Part shown: positions 9,377 to 17,240 of the stretch, one piece after another | Numbering within the stretch: the stretch's first letter is position 1 | Layout: the number at the start of each line of letters is the position of its first letter | Assembly: GCF_035556095.1 (NCBI RefSeq) | Contig: NZ_DATMFT010000023.1 | Span: forward strand, 1-64,000 | Direction of reading: 5' to 3' | From: Parapedobacter sp035556095 | GTDB lineage: Bacteria; Bacteroidota; Bacteroidia; Sphingobacteriales; Sphingobacteriaceae | Length of the DNA: 64,000 nt | The notes under the pieces: model-generated | Databases searched by the model: none | Told to the model about the DNA's origin: nothing | Seen by the model: only the letters and a program-made list of their open reading frames with translations | Made by a program: the position numbers and the translations under genes

Positions 9377-12300
9377 TTACTTAACTACGCGCATAATACC
9401 GTTCATTCCACGCCAATGCCCCGGAAACGTGCACACATAAGGATAATCTCCCGGTTCGGCAGGCGCGGTAAATTCCAACGTATAGCTTTCTCCCGGACTT
9501 ACCAAGGGCGTGTGATGCAATACTTCGGGAATATCGGGTATATATTGCTTTTCAAAGGCTTCCGACGACCGTAGCATGTCATCCGCCGCCTTCCCTACGA
9601 TATCCAGTGTACCCGGTTGGATAATCAGCAGGTTATGCTGCATACCATCGGGATTCTCAAACACGAGGGTTATCCGCTTGCCGGCCGGAACGCTAATCAG
9701 CTTTTTATCGTATTGCATGATGTCTTTCACCGCTTTTAGCTCAATCCGTTCCGAAGGCACGCCAGCGGCAGGGTCGGTGTCAGCCTGTGCATCGCCGTGT
9801 GCTAAAGCGGCTGATCGGCTCGCTCTGGACAGTCTTACTGTGATATTGTTGGCGTTACCCGTGAATCCGGATGGGCCACCATAGTCGGCGAAGGCATGCG
9901 CCTCGTCGAAATCCTCTCCCGAACGCAAGTTGAGGCCAAGCGGCTCGGCAAACAGATGCATGGCCTTGGCGCTCCCTTGGCTCACTCCATTGATGAGCAA
10001 TTCCATCGAGGCATCTGCAGAAAGGCGGGCATTGGCTACAAATTCGCTCGGCAGGTTACCACGTGACATTACCGTTGCGGTTTGGCCATGCTGATAAACG
10101 GCGAAAAATAGCTGGTTGTCTTTTGCATAGACAGCGTAGCCGGCGGCCTTATCGCCTTGCCCTACAATGAGCCCATTATAAGGTTGGTTATCGCGCCGCT
10201 GTACTTCCATTTGGATATCAATTTCCTTGTTTGAAACATCGGGCGAAAAGGCAAGCCGGCTCCGGCGACCTAACGTGTACTCCTCGTTGGTTAACGATTC
10301 GAGTATACGGGTGGCAAAGCTACTTGCATTCGGCGTTGATGCCAGTTTGAAGAATGCATCTTCATGGTGCGCGATCGCAGCAAACAACGCTTGGGAAAGC
10401 CACTTATCGCCTTCATTAACCGAATCGCTGGTCGCCTCAAGTAGCGCTCCCGCGACCGCTTCGGATGCCGGGTACTCCGTCAGCTTCACAAACGCCGCCA
10501 AGCGGGTATTCAGATTGGTATCGGCCAGTACGCCACTGCTCAGCAATGCATCGCGGAACTTGTCGGCTATCGGAAGTACTTGAGCCGCTGCTTTGCGTAC
10601 ACCTGCGGATGGATGCGCCAATGCTGCTATCACCGCTTCAGCCACGTCTTCCCGCTCACCAATCAGGTTCAACCCCTGGAGTGTCCACAAGGCATGGATT
10701 GCCGGTGCGTTCAGTCCGATTTTGTCTACCTTACGATCGCCCGCAATCTGCATCAGCCCCTTAGCCACGTCGTCTTGTTGACGTTCTACCAACAACCGCT
10801 GTGCGTGCGTACGCCAAAACTTATTATCGCTCTTCAGTGCTTTCAATAAGCCATCCGGATCGTCTTTAGAAAGCTTAAATACATTACGATGCTTGGCATC
10901 TTTATACACCAACCGGTATACACGGCCATACTTTTGGTCACGCAACTCGCTTTCGAATGCGTTGCCGGGCCCATGTGGTTGTTCCACAAACGGCAGCACT
11001 TTGTCGGATGGTGCCTGTGCCGGCACAAACACATTGTGTTGGATAATGAAATTATACCAGTCGAGTATCCACACCGCGCCGTCTGGGCCGACTTCCGTGT
11101 GGATCGGGCCAAACCATTCGTCCGAACTAGCGGCCAGGTTCCAGCCATCATGTTCTTTAAAACCGGCGCCATCCGGTTCGATAATCGCATTGTGCACCAA
11201 GCGTACGGTGGGTTCGGTAACAAAGGCCACTTTATTCCAATAGCTCTCCGGGTAATCCCGAGCGGTATAGAAGTGGTGTCCCGCGGCAGACGTGAATCCG
11301 CCGACTACATCCACCTGCCTGAGGTTGGGTGTCATGGCATGCACCTCATAGTGACCGTCGATCTTCTGCACCGCATTGACCGCTGGACGGCTATCGTCGT
11401 TCCGGAGCCGCCGCTGTACCAACTGTTCGGGCATGGAATAGTAAGCACTGTGGGTATTGTTTGCTGTAGAAATAAACACATTGTTATCTTCGGTCATCCC
11501 CAGTCCCCACGTGTTGTTGCTGGTCGTTGCCAGATATTCAAAGTCCGTTCCGTCGGGCTTAAAGTGATACACCCCTTGGCCAAAGGTCATCCGCCGGCCA
11601 TTGACGGTGCCATTGAAACCGGCGTAACCTGTAACGCCCCAAATTTTGTTGTCAAACCCGTACTGAAGGTTAGACGGACCGGCATGCGTATCGTCCTTTT
11701 TCCAACCGGTCATTATGGTGTCGCGGAGGTCGGCCACATCGTCGCCATCGGTGTCCTTAAGGAAGACGAAATGGGGCGCCATAGACACAATAATGCCGTC
11801 GTTGGCAAATGTGAAGCTCGTGGCGATATTCAGCCCATCGGCAAATACCGTAAACTTATCGGCTACACCATCACCATCGGTATCTTCGCAAATTTTTATC
11901 TTGTCATTAGCTTCCCCTTTCAATTCCACGAAATTATTGGGGTAGTCCATCGCTTCGATAACCCACAAGCGCCCCTTTTCGTCCCAACCCATAGCCATGG
12001 GGTTGACAATATCGGGTTCTGATGCAAACAGCTTCAATTCGAAACCAATAGGAATCTGTGTAAGCTTAGCTGATTCCGAAGGCGACAGTGGGTCCTGCAT
12101 TTTCGGCACGAAATGCCGGGCCGTGAAATCGGCGATGGTATCTTCGTAAATACTTACACTAGGAATCTCCAGCTTTGCCACCCATCCCATCACCTCATCG
12201 CCCAATGCCCATTGTGCGCCGCTATTGATTAACCGCAGGAAGTCCAAATGCTTCCAGGTAGCTTCTTCTCTACCGAGTGCCGTGTGGAATATACGGCCGT

Positions 12301-12727
12301 TTCCTTTCACCAAGTATTGTACCGAATCGCCCACAGCGTCGCCCTTCCCTTCCGCTGGTTCGGCGCCATCCATAACCAATGATTCCGTACCAAAAGACAA
12401 AAGCCCTCGCCCATCAGACACAAAATCTGCCAAGACCCGTTGCTGGTCGGGAGCAATAGCGTCGGAAACCGCGAACAGCACCACGCCATCGTATACGCGG
12501 AGGCCTTTCTTGTTCAGGTCGCCAAGATCTTCGGTGTATGTAAGGTTGATACCGCTTTGGAAAAGCTCAATAGCCAACCACGATGCATATTTGCTTGCCT
12601 CCACCTCTTCATCTGCGCTGCCAACGAACAGTACTTCTGCGCGCCGCGGATAATCGCGGTTTACTTGCGTGCACTGGGTCAGCAACAAACAGCAAACGGC
12701 AATACTCAAAAGGGAACGTAATTTCAT
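9377..12727 (-). CDS. Multidomain lipoprotein: ThuA-like, PVC-type dehydrogenase propeller, HEAT repeats, lectin-like, azurin-like copper domain
   Basis: The 1116-residue lipoprotein has lipobox LLTQC. In order one sees a degenerate ThuA-like region (about 30-175), a soluble-glucose-dehydrogenase-like propeller of the type called putative membrane-bound dehydrogenase in Planctomycetes (about 210-600, with Ca-type loops DTDGDGVAD and DTDGDDVAD), HEAT-like repeats (about 620-770), a LamG/jelly-roll-like stretch (about 790-935) and a C-terminal cupredoxin. The copper site matches azurin: H1031 (GMQHN) and C1099, H1104, M1108 in CTFPGHWRGM. No CxxCH heme motif is present. A likely role is periplasmic sugar oxidation with electrons passed to the tethered copper centre. 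It is the first gene of the set, divergent to the AraC regulator. Confidence 0.87.
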   Translation of the reverse strand: MKLRSLLSIAVCCLLLTQCTQVNRDYPRRAEVLFVGSADEEVEASKYASWLAIELFQSGINLTYTEDLGDLNKKGLRVYDGVVLFAVSDAIAPDQQRVLADFVSDGRGLLSFGTESLVMDGAEPAEGKGDAVGDSVQYLVKGNGRIFHTALGREEATWKHLDFLRLINSGAQWALGDEVMGWVAKLEIPSVSIYEDTIADFTARHFVPKMQDPLSPSESAKLTQIPIGFELKLFASEPDIVNPMAMGWDEKGRLWVIEAMDYPNNFVELKGEANDKIKICEDTDGDGVADKFTVFADGLNIATSFTFANDGIIVSMAPHFVFLKDTDGDDVADLRDTIMTGWKKDDTHAGPSNLQYGFDNKIWGVTGYAGFNGTVNGRRMTFGQGVYHFKPDGTDFEYLATTSNNTWGLGMTEDNNVFISTANNTHSAYYSMPEQLVQRRLRNDDSRPAVNAVQKIDGHYEVHAMTPNLRQVDVVGGFTSAAGHHFYTARDYPESYWNKVAFVTEPTVRLVHNAIIEPDGAGFKEHDGWNLAASSDEWFGPIHTEVGPDGAVWILDWYNFIIQHNVFVPAQAPSDKVLPFVEQPHGPGNAFESELRDQKYGRVYRLVYKDAKHRNVFKLSKDDPDGLLKALKSDNKFWRTHAQRLLVERQQDDVAKGLMQIAGDRKVDKIGLNAPAIHALWTLQGLNLIGEREDVAEAVIAALAHPSAGVRKAAAQVLPIADKFRDALLSSGVLADTNLNTRLAAFVKLTEYPASEAVAGALLEATSDSVNEGDKWLSQALFAAIAHHEDAFFKLASTPNASSFATRILESLTNEEYTLGRRSRLAFSPDVSNKEIDIQMEVQRRDNQPYNGLIVGQGDKAAGYAVYAKDNQLFFAVYQHGQTATVMSRGNLPSEFVANARLSADASMELLINGVSQGSAKAMHLFAEPLGLNLRSGEDFDEAHAFADYGGPSGFTGNANNITVRLSRASRSAALAHGDAQADTDPAAGVPSERIELKAVKDIMQYDKKLISVPAGKRITLVFENPDGMQHNLLIIQPGTLDIVGKAADDMLRSSEAFEKQYIPDIPEVLHHTPLVSPGESYTLEFTAPAEPGDYPYVCTFPGHWRGMNGIMRVVK

Positions 12728-12756
12728 ATATACTAGTTCTATAATCGTCTACCACA

Positions 12757-12764
12757 CAAAAGTA
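12757..12764 (-). promoter_or_regulatory. Candidate -7 box (TACTTTTG) for the lipoprotein operon
   Basis: The minus strand reads TACTTTTG, an exact match to the Bacteroidota TAnnTTTG -7 box, 30 bp before the ATG at 12727. No TTG at the expected spacing was found upstream, which would fit activator dependence. Confidence 0.35.
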
Positions 12765-12838
12765 GGCTACCAAGCTACAAGAAAACCGCGGTATGTTATC
12801 CCTTTATAGTCAAATTATATCATAATATTATATTTTTA

Positions 12839-12846
12839 TATATTTG
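12839..12846 (+). promoter_or_regulatory. Candidate -7 box (TATATTTG) for the AraC regulator gene
   Basis: TATATTTG matches TAnnTTTG and lies about 146 bp before the regulator start. A transcript from here would carry a leader containing the palindrome at 12862-12876 and the short ORF at 12894-12977. The area is AT-rich, so chance matches are likely. Confidence 0.3.
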
Positions 12847-12861
12847 TAATGACAAATCATG

Positions 12862-12876
12862 AAACCATCATGGTTT
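12862..12876. promoter_or_regulatory. 15-bp palindrome, candidate operator
   Basis: AAACCAT-C-ATGGTTT is a perfect inverted repeat with a one-base centre. It lies between the divergent AraC gene and the multidomain lipoprotein gene, so it could bind a regulator of either. AraC proteins more often use direct repeats, so the binding partner is uncertain. Confidence 0.35.
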
Positions 12877-12893
12877 TTCAGCTCACTCAGGGG

Positions 12894-12977
12894 ATGAATA
12901 AATATGATAGCTTCATTGCCATTAAAACCGCCGAAGGCAGCATGAACGCCTTTAGAAACAAAAAAAGCGATGAATAA
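12894..12977 (+). CDS. Possible 27-residue upstream ORF
   Basis: An ATG-to-TAA frame encodes MNKYDSFIAI followed by KTAEGSMNAFRNKKSDE. It follows a GGGG run and ends 14 bp before the AraC regulator start, in another frame. Its codons look protein-like (several GCC, AAC, GGC), but the length is too small to judge. It could be a leader peptide, a remnant of a longer gene, or chance. Confidence 0.25.
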   Translation: MNKYDSFIAIKTAEGSMNAFRNKKSDE

Positions 12978-12991
12978 ACAAATTTAGATAG

Positions 12992-13894
12992 ATGAAGAAA
13001 ACACACGTTATCCCCAAGGCACTCATACCGGAAAACCGGACATTTGTGGTGCGTAAGCAAGTGGAGCCCTATTTTGACCCTACGTTCCATTTACATCCCG
13101 AGTTTCAATTATCGTACGTGATGGAAGGCGAAGGGAACCGGTTCGTGGGCGACAGTATCAAACCGTTCAAAGCGAATGATTTGGTCCTTATCGGTCCCAA
13201 CTTACCCCATGTATGGCGCAGCCATAACAGTTATTTCGAAAAAGATAGCAACTTGAGCACTACAGTGATCGTGATTTATTTCCTCGATTATTTCCTCGGC
13301 GAGAATATTCACGAGAAGGAAGAGTTCGAAAGTATCAAACACCTTTTCCAACGCTCGCAATGCGGCATTGAGATTAGCGGCAAGACCAAGCTTGCCGTCA
13401 TGCGCATGATGGTTGAGTTACTTGAGCTGAAAGGTGCCGACAGCATCATCCAACTTCTTAAAATACTGAATACCATTGCACTCTCTAACGAATGTCATCT
13501 CATTACTGATACACATTCCAAATCGTACAATACGGAGGCTGAAACGGATCGGATGAACAAAGTGTACGAGTTCATCATGAAAAACTTCCATCGGAAAATC
13601 CATTTGGAGGAAGTCGCTTCCATCGCTAGCATGACAAATACGTCATTCAGTCGGTACTTCAAGTCACGCGTCAATCAGTCATTTTCAGACTTCCTGAAAG
13701 AAATACGCATCGAGTATGCGTGTAAACTCCTCAAGGAAGACAAAATGAATATTGACCATATCGGTTTTGCGTGCGGTTTTCAGTCAATGACCAATTTCAA
13801 CAAACAATTCAAGAAGGTCACCGGCAAGCAGCCCCACCAGTACCGCAACGAATACCAGAAGGTTGCACTCGACTCGTACCACCAGTATCACTGA
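12992..13894 (+). CDS. AraC-family transcriptional regulator with cupin-type sensor domain
   Basis: The 300-residue protein has an N-terminal cupin-like ligand domain (about 20-110; HLHPEFQLSYVMEGEG) and a C-terminal AraC double helix-turn-helix (about 190-290; HLEEVASIASMTNTSFSRYF, then IGFACGFQSMTNFNKQFKK). It is transcribed away from the oxidoreductase/ThuA/SusC set and is the obvious candidate regulator of it, sensing a sugar or sugar derivative. Its last 7 bp overlap the end of the convergent GH43 gene. The sensor and DNA-binding domains are complete. Confidence 0.92.
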   Translation: MKKTHVIPKALIPENRTFVVRKQVEPYFDPTFHLHPEFQLSYVMEGEGNRFVGDSIKPFKANDLVLIGPNLPHVWRSHNSYFEKDSNLSTTVIVIYFLDYFLGENIHEKEEFESIKHLFQRSQCGIEISGKTKLAVMRMMVELLELKGADSIIQLLKILNTIALSNECHLITDTHSKSYNTEAETDRMNKVYEFIMKNFHRKIHLEEVASIASMTNTSFSRYFKSRVNQSFSDFLKEIRIEYACKLLKEDKMNIDHIGFACGFQSMTNFNKQFKKVTGKQPHQYRNEYQKVALDSYHQYH

Positions 13895-14955
13895 AACACC
13901 GGTGCTTTCTGTGGGGTGGTGCTGGGTACGCGGCCTGCAATTTCCGGCCAGCCATCGCGCCAAGTGACTTTATCCAATAGCAGCATCCGCCGGCTTGCCC
14001 CGCTCGACACCTTGCCCTTTGCGCGGTCTATACCGTGATAAAGGAACCAGTCTGTTCCTTCATCGTCGGCGATTAGCCGTGCGTTGTGGCCTGGGCCGGC
14101 AATGCGTGCATTACCTTCTAAAAAAAGCGTTCCCCGCCCACGATCGGTGATCACGTATCCGTCCTTATCCAAATACGGTCCCATCAGGTTTTCCGACCGA
14201 GCGACCAATACATGGTATTTGCTGTCAGCCCCCTCGCAACAACTGCCTTTGGAGCCAAAGAAATAATAATAGGCGCCCCGTTTATGAATCATCACGGCTT
14301 CAAAGTCGCCTGCTGCTATTTTGACTTTTTGCGACAAATCGGGTACGGAAAGTCCGTCGGCTGCCAACTTCACGACATACGTACCTTGCGTGGGTGCGCT
14401 GCTGAAACTGCCCCAAAACAGGTATTTTCCCACTTCCTCCTCAAAATAAAAAGCATCGATGGAGTTGGGCACACCTACTTCTTCACTGCTGAATACTTTA
14501 CCATGATCGACAAATGGCCCCGCCGGCTTTTCCGCTACGGCTACACCGATACCCGGATTAGTATCGCCCCACGTAGAATATGCATAGTAGAGGTGATATT
14601 TTCCATTCACGAGGTTTACATCCGGGGCCCATATCCCTCCGGCCGCTTTCCAGTCGGGCTTTTCTCCAAAGGCCTGCCCCACCACTTGCCAGTCTACCAG
14701 GTTGGCCGACCGCAGGATAGGCACTAGGCGACTGCCTTGCCCATCGCCCCAGTCATCTTGGGTTCCATACGCGTAAAAGTGTCCCGTTTGCGGATCACGA
14801 ACAACCGTGGGGTCCGCAAGGATGGGCTCGAAGACCGGGTTAGTATAGGTTGCTACCGATGGATCCGGTTGCTGGGGGACATCGTCCGGTTGCTCATCGG
14901 TGCGCGCACATCCCGCCAGTAAAAGTAATACAACGAGAAAATTGTAAATCAACAT
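13888..14955 (-). CDS. GH43-family glycoside hydrolase lipoprotein, endo-arabinanase-like
   Basis: The 355-residue lipoprotein (lipobox LLAGC, C16) has a five-bladed GH43 propeller. The three acidic catalytic positions of the family are visible: D48 (ILADPTVV), D167 (NSIDAFYF) and E219 (GDFEAVMIHKRGAYYYF). The block FFGSKGSCCEGADSKYHVLV and the later GPGHNA resemble arabinan endo-1,5-alpha-L-arabinanases, so cleavage of alpha-1,5-arabinan is the preferred guess. GH43 also includes xylosidases and galactosidases. It is the last gene of the seven-gene locus and overlaps the convergent AraC gene by 7 bp. Confidence 0.87.
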   Translation of the reverse strand: MLIYNFLVVLLLLAGCARTDEQPDDVPQQPDPSVATYTNPVFEPILADPTVVRDPQTGHFYAYGTQDDWGDGQGSRLVPILRSANLVDWQVVGQAFGEKPDWKAAGGIWAPDVNLVNGKYHLYYAYSTWGDTNPGIGVAVAEKPAGPFVDHGKVFSSEEVGVPNSIDAFYFEEEVGKYLFWGSFSSAPTQGTYVVKLAADGLSVPDLSQKVKIAAGDFEAVMIHKRGAYYYFFGSKGSCCEGADSKYHVLVARSENLMGPYLDKDGYVITDRGRGTLFLEGNARIAGPGHNARLIADDEGTDWFLYHGIDRAKGKVSSGASRRMLLLDKVTWRDGWPEIAGRVPSTTPQKAPVFQ

Positions 14956-14984
14956 TTCGTTTAAACTTGAATGAAAAAATAACG

Positions 14985-16022
14985 CTATTTTTTTAGCATC
15001 GGTTTAATTACTCCATCGCTGTCCACACGGAACGTATAGTGGTCGGCGGCTTCGTCCCACTTCCTAATGACAGGAACGATCCGCGTCCGCCGGGGCGTTA
15101 CCTGCTGTTGATCGAAATGTATGTGGTACACGTAGTATAATTGACCATCCAACCCTTCAAATAAATCGCCGTGCCCAGACCCGTTTTCACCAACGATGGA
15201 GCGGTGGATAATCGGACTATCGCTTTGCTTGACCCAAGGCCCGTAGGGCGAATCGGAAACGGCATACCCGACGGCGTAGTCGATATTCATGAAGTGATTG
15301 GCCGAATAGAACAGGTAATATTTACCTTTTAACTTGATAACGGTGGGCCCTTCCATGATGGGTGCCGACTCATAGGCCGGCGTGGCTTCCCAAGGTTCGG
15401 TTTGATCAAAGCATTTCGTTAACGTTTCAGGCTTAATCTTCCCTTTTTCCAAGTCAAACTCGGCCACCCACAAATAGTTGCCATCCGAAAACCGAACGTG
15501 GTAGAGGTAATGCTTACCATCGTCATCTTTGAAGATGTATGAGTCGATATTCTTCTCGGTACCATCAATAGGGGCAACTTCCGTTTGCGTATAGGGGCCC
15601 AGCAAATCGGTTGATTGGGTCAATACGGTTTGCTCATTGGCCGTATACGTTAAATAATAGATACCGTTTTCCTTGAATAGTTGCGGTGCCCAGAAACCAT
15701 GGGTACCGAAGGCCTGCCCGCCCTTCGAGAGGATCATGTGTGTAGGGCCTTGCATACCCGTGGGCACGGTCCAATTTTTCAAATCCGTCGATTCCAACGC
15801 CGCGAATCCTGCCGATGCCGACTTTCCACTTCCCCCCGTGCCGGTAAGGTAGTACTTTCCATTTTCAACATAAATCGTTGGGTCTGCAAAAAACAATTCT
15901 TGTTTTTCTTGTGCCGCGAGTTGCGTTTCGGGAATTGACAACATCGCAATTAAGACGATGCAATAGGAAAGGGATTTAAGAAAAAGAGTAAAAAAAGAGC
16001 GAATAAACATATCCAGTATCAT
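14985..16022 (-). CDS. GH43-family glycoside hydrolase
   Basis: The 345-residue protein has a long hydrophobic signal region ending near QLAAQ; ATG at 16010 is an alternative start. The GH43 catalytic triad is visible: D47 (FFADPTIYV), D160 (NIDSYIF) and E224 (IMEGPTVIKLKGKYYLFYS). It shares distinctive blocks with the GH43 encoded at 17241 (a WVAE strand, then ET.TKC and PWE), so the two look like paralogues of one subfamily. Alpha-L-arabinofuranosidase activity is a reasonable guess from the locus. It lies between a sialidase-fold gene and the endo-arabinanase-like gene with short gaps. Confidence 0.85.
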   Translation of the reverse strand: MILDMFIRSFFTLFLKSLSYCIVLIAMLSIPETQLAAQEKQELFFADPTIYVENGKYYLTGTGGSGKSASAGFAALESTDLKNWTVPTGMQGPTHMILSKGGQAFGTHGFWAPQLFKENGIYYLTYTANEQTVLTQSTDLLGPYTQTEVAPIDGTEKNIDSYIFKDDDGKHYLYHVRFSDGNYLWVAEFDLEKGKIKPETLTKCFDQTEPWEATPAYESAPIMEGPTVIKLKGKYYLFYSANHFMNIDYAVGYAVSDSPYGPWVKQSDSPIIHRSIVGENGSGHGDLFEGLDGQLYYVYHIHFDQQQVTPRRTRIVPVIRKWDEAADHYTFRVDSDGVIKPMLKK

Positions 16023-16036
16023 CTAAAAAATTACTA

Positions 16037-17224
16037 CTAATCGTCCACAACGACTCGTCCCAAAATCATCCAAGCGTTTATCGTACCACCATCAAAGTTG
16101 GTGGCGGATGTAGCTACGACCGTGTTTTCATCCCACAGCGCAATTGCGTTCCATTTGGCCTCCCTATCCGGGGGTACCGGAAAAGGGCGGGATATTTTCT
16201 GGAAGTTACGCCCCTCTTTGTCTCCTATCGCCACTTCCATAGTCGATTTCTCCCAATCAGTGCTCCTGCCCCTTGTGGTTTGGTAAGCTAACAGCACCTC
16301 CCCTGTGGCAAGCCGGGCGAGATAAGGCGCTCCCGCATAAACGTCCTCCGGCAACGGGTCGCGCAACGCATACTCGCGCATGGGCGACTCAGCGCCTACA
16401 GGCTCTTTCCAATTATCAGCAATCGATGTGCGGACGATGTAAGGCTTGAATTGCCCCACCTTGTTGTCTTCAATGGCGACCAAAATTTCGTCGCCGATCA
16501 CCAATGGTACAGGCATACCATCGCGCCGGCCCGGCCGGAAGCTTACCGTCCGGGCAATGCTGCTCCAGGTATAGCCGTTGTCCATCGAAGCCAACATGGA
16601 TATCTCCTGCTCATCTGTGGATGTATACGGCTTCTCGTTCGCAAAATAAACCTGCAACGTACCGTCGGGCAATTGCAGGAAAGCCGGCTCCCAACAGCCA
16701 TCGCGAAAACGAGGTTCAGCCTCATAGATCACTTGGGGCTTATGCCACGTTTTTCCGCGATCATTGCTTCGCGCAACAGCAATAGCAAACGGTGCTACCT
16801 CCGGCTTTGTGGGCCTATGATTACATGCCACCAACCAATCACCGTTCCCTAACTCGATAAACTCGGGATTGGCCATATTTATCCTAACTTCATTTCCATG
16901 GGTATCCGAATGGGTATGTCCGTGGAACGTAATGGTCGGCTCACTCCATGTTTTCCCCGAGTCGCCGCTCCAGATTAACTCCGTATTGCCCTGCGCCTCA
17001 TAAACGGCAATAACGGTGCCGTCGCTGAGCCGTTTTACGCGCGGATAACCCGCATAGCGTAGCTGGCGCTCATCCTGCGGGGCTAGGCGCTGAAGCGTAT
17101 TTTGATCCCATTCGATGCGGATACCGCTAGGCACGAGGGTATCGTTGTGCATCGCAGGCTGTGCGATGCCCCATTGGAAAACCATCACACACATCGAAAT
17201 CAATAGCCCCGCTTTTTTTTCCAT
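16037..17224 (-). CDS. Exported sialidase-fold (BNR/Asp-box) protein, GH93 exo-arabinanase candidate
   Basis: A six-bladed sialidase-like propeller is indicated by Asp boxes: SGDSGKTWSEP, RSNDRGKTWHKP and ASMDNGYTWSS. The ATG at 17224 is chosen because the longer frame begins with GTG at 17239; MEKKAGLLIS starts a good signal peptide ending at GIAQ. The classical sialidase FRIP motif is not evident. GH93 exo-1,5-alpha-L-arabinanases use the same fold, and the three GH43 neighbours favour that reading, but I could not confirm GH93 catalytic residues by eye. GH33 or a non-catalytic propeller remain possible. Confidence 0.72.
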   Translation of the reverse strand: MEKKAGLLISMCVMVFQWGIAQPAMHNDTLVPSGIRIEWDQNTLQRLAPQDERQLRYAGYPRVKRLSDGTVIAVYEAQGNTELIWSGDSGKTWSEPTITFHGHTHSDTHGNEVRINMANPEFIELGNGDWLVACNHRPTKPEVAPFAIAVARSNDRGKTWHKPQVIYEAEPRFRDGCWEPAFLQLPDGTLQVYFANEKPYTSTDEQEISMLASMDNGYTWSSIARTVSFRPGRRDGMPVPLVIGDEILVAIEDNKVGQFKPYIVRTSIADNWKEPVGAESPMREYALRDPLPEDVYAGAPYLARLATGEVLLAYQTTRGRSTDWEKSTMEVAIGDKEGRNFQKISRPFPVPPDREAKWNAIALWDENTVVATSATNFDGGTINAWMILGRVVVDD

Positions 17225-17240
17225 AACGCGATTGTCCACG

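Noticed and set aside
10889..12022. 377-codon plus-strand ORF
   Set aside because: It lies wholly antisense to the multidomain lipoprotein gene, has no family features, and arises from the codon bias of the opposite strand. The same holds for other long antisense frames such as 803-1570 and 3732-4397.
12887..13090. 67-codon minus-strand ORF over the AraC start
   Set aside because: It is antisense to the well-supported AraC gene and its leader, with no protein-like features.
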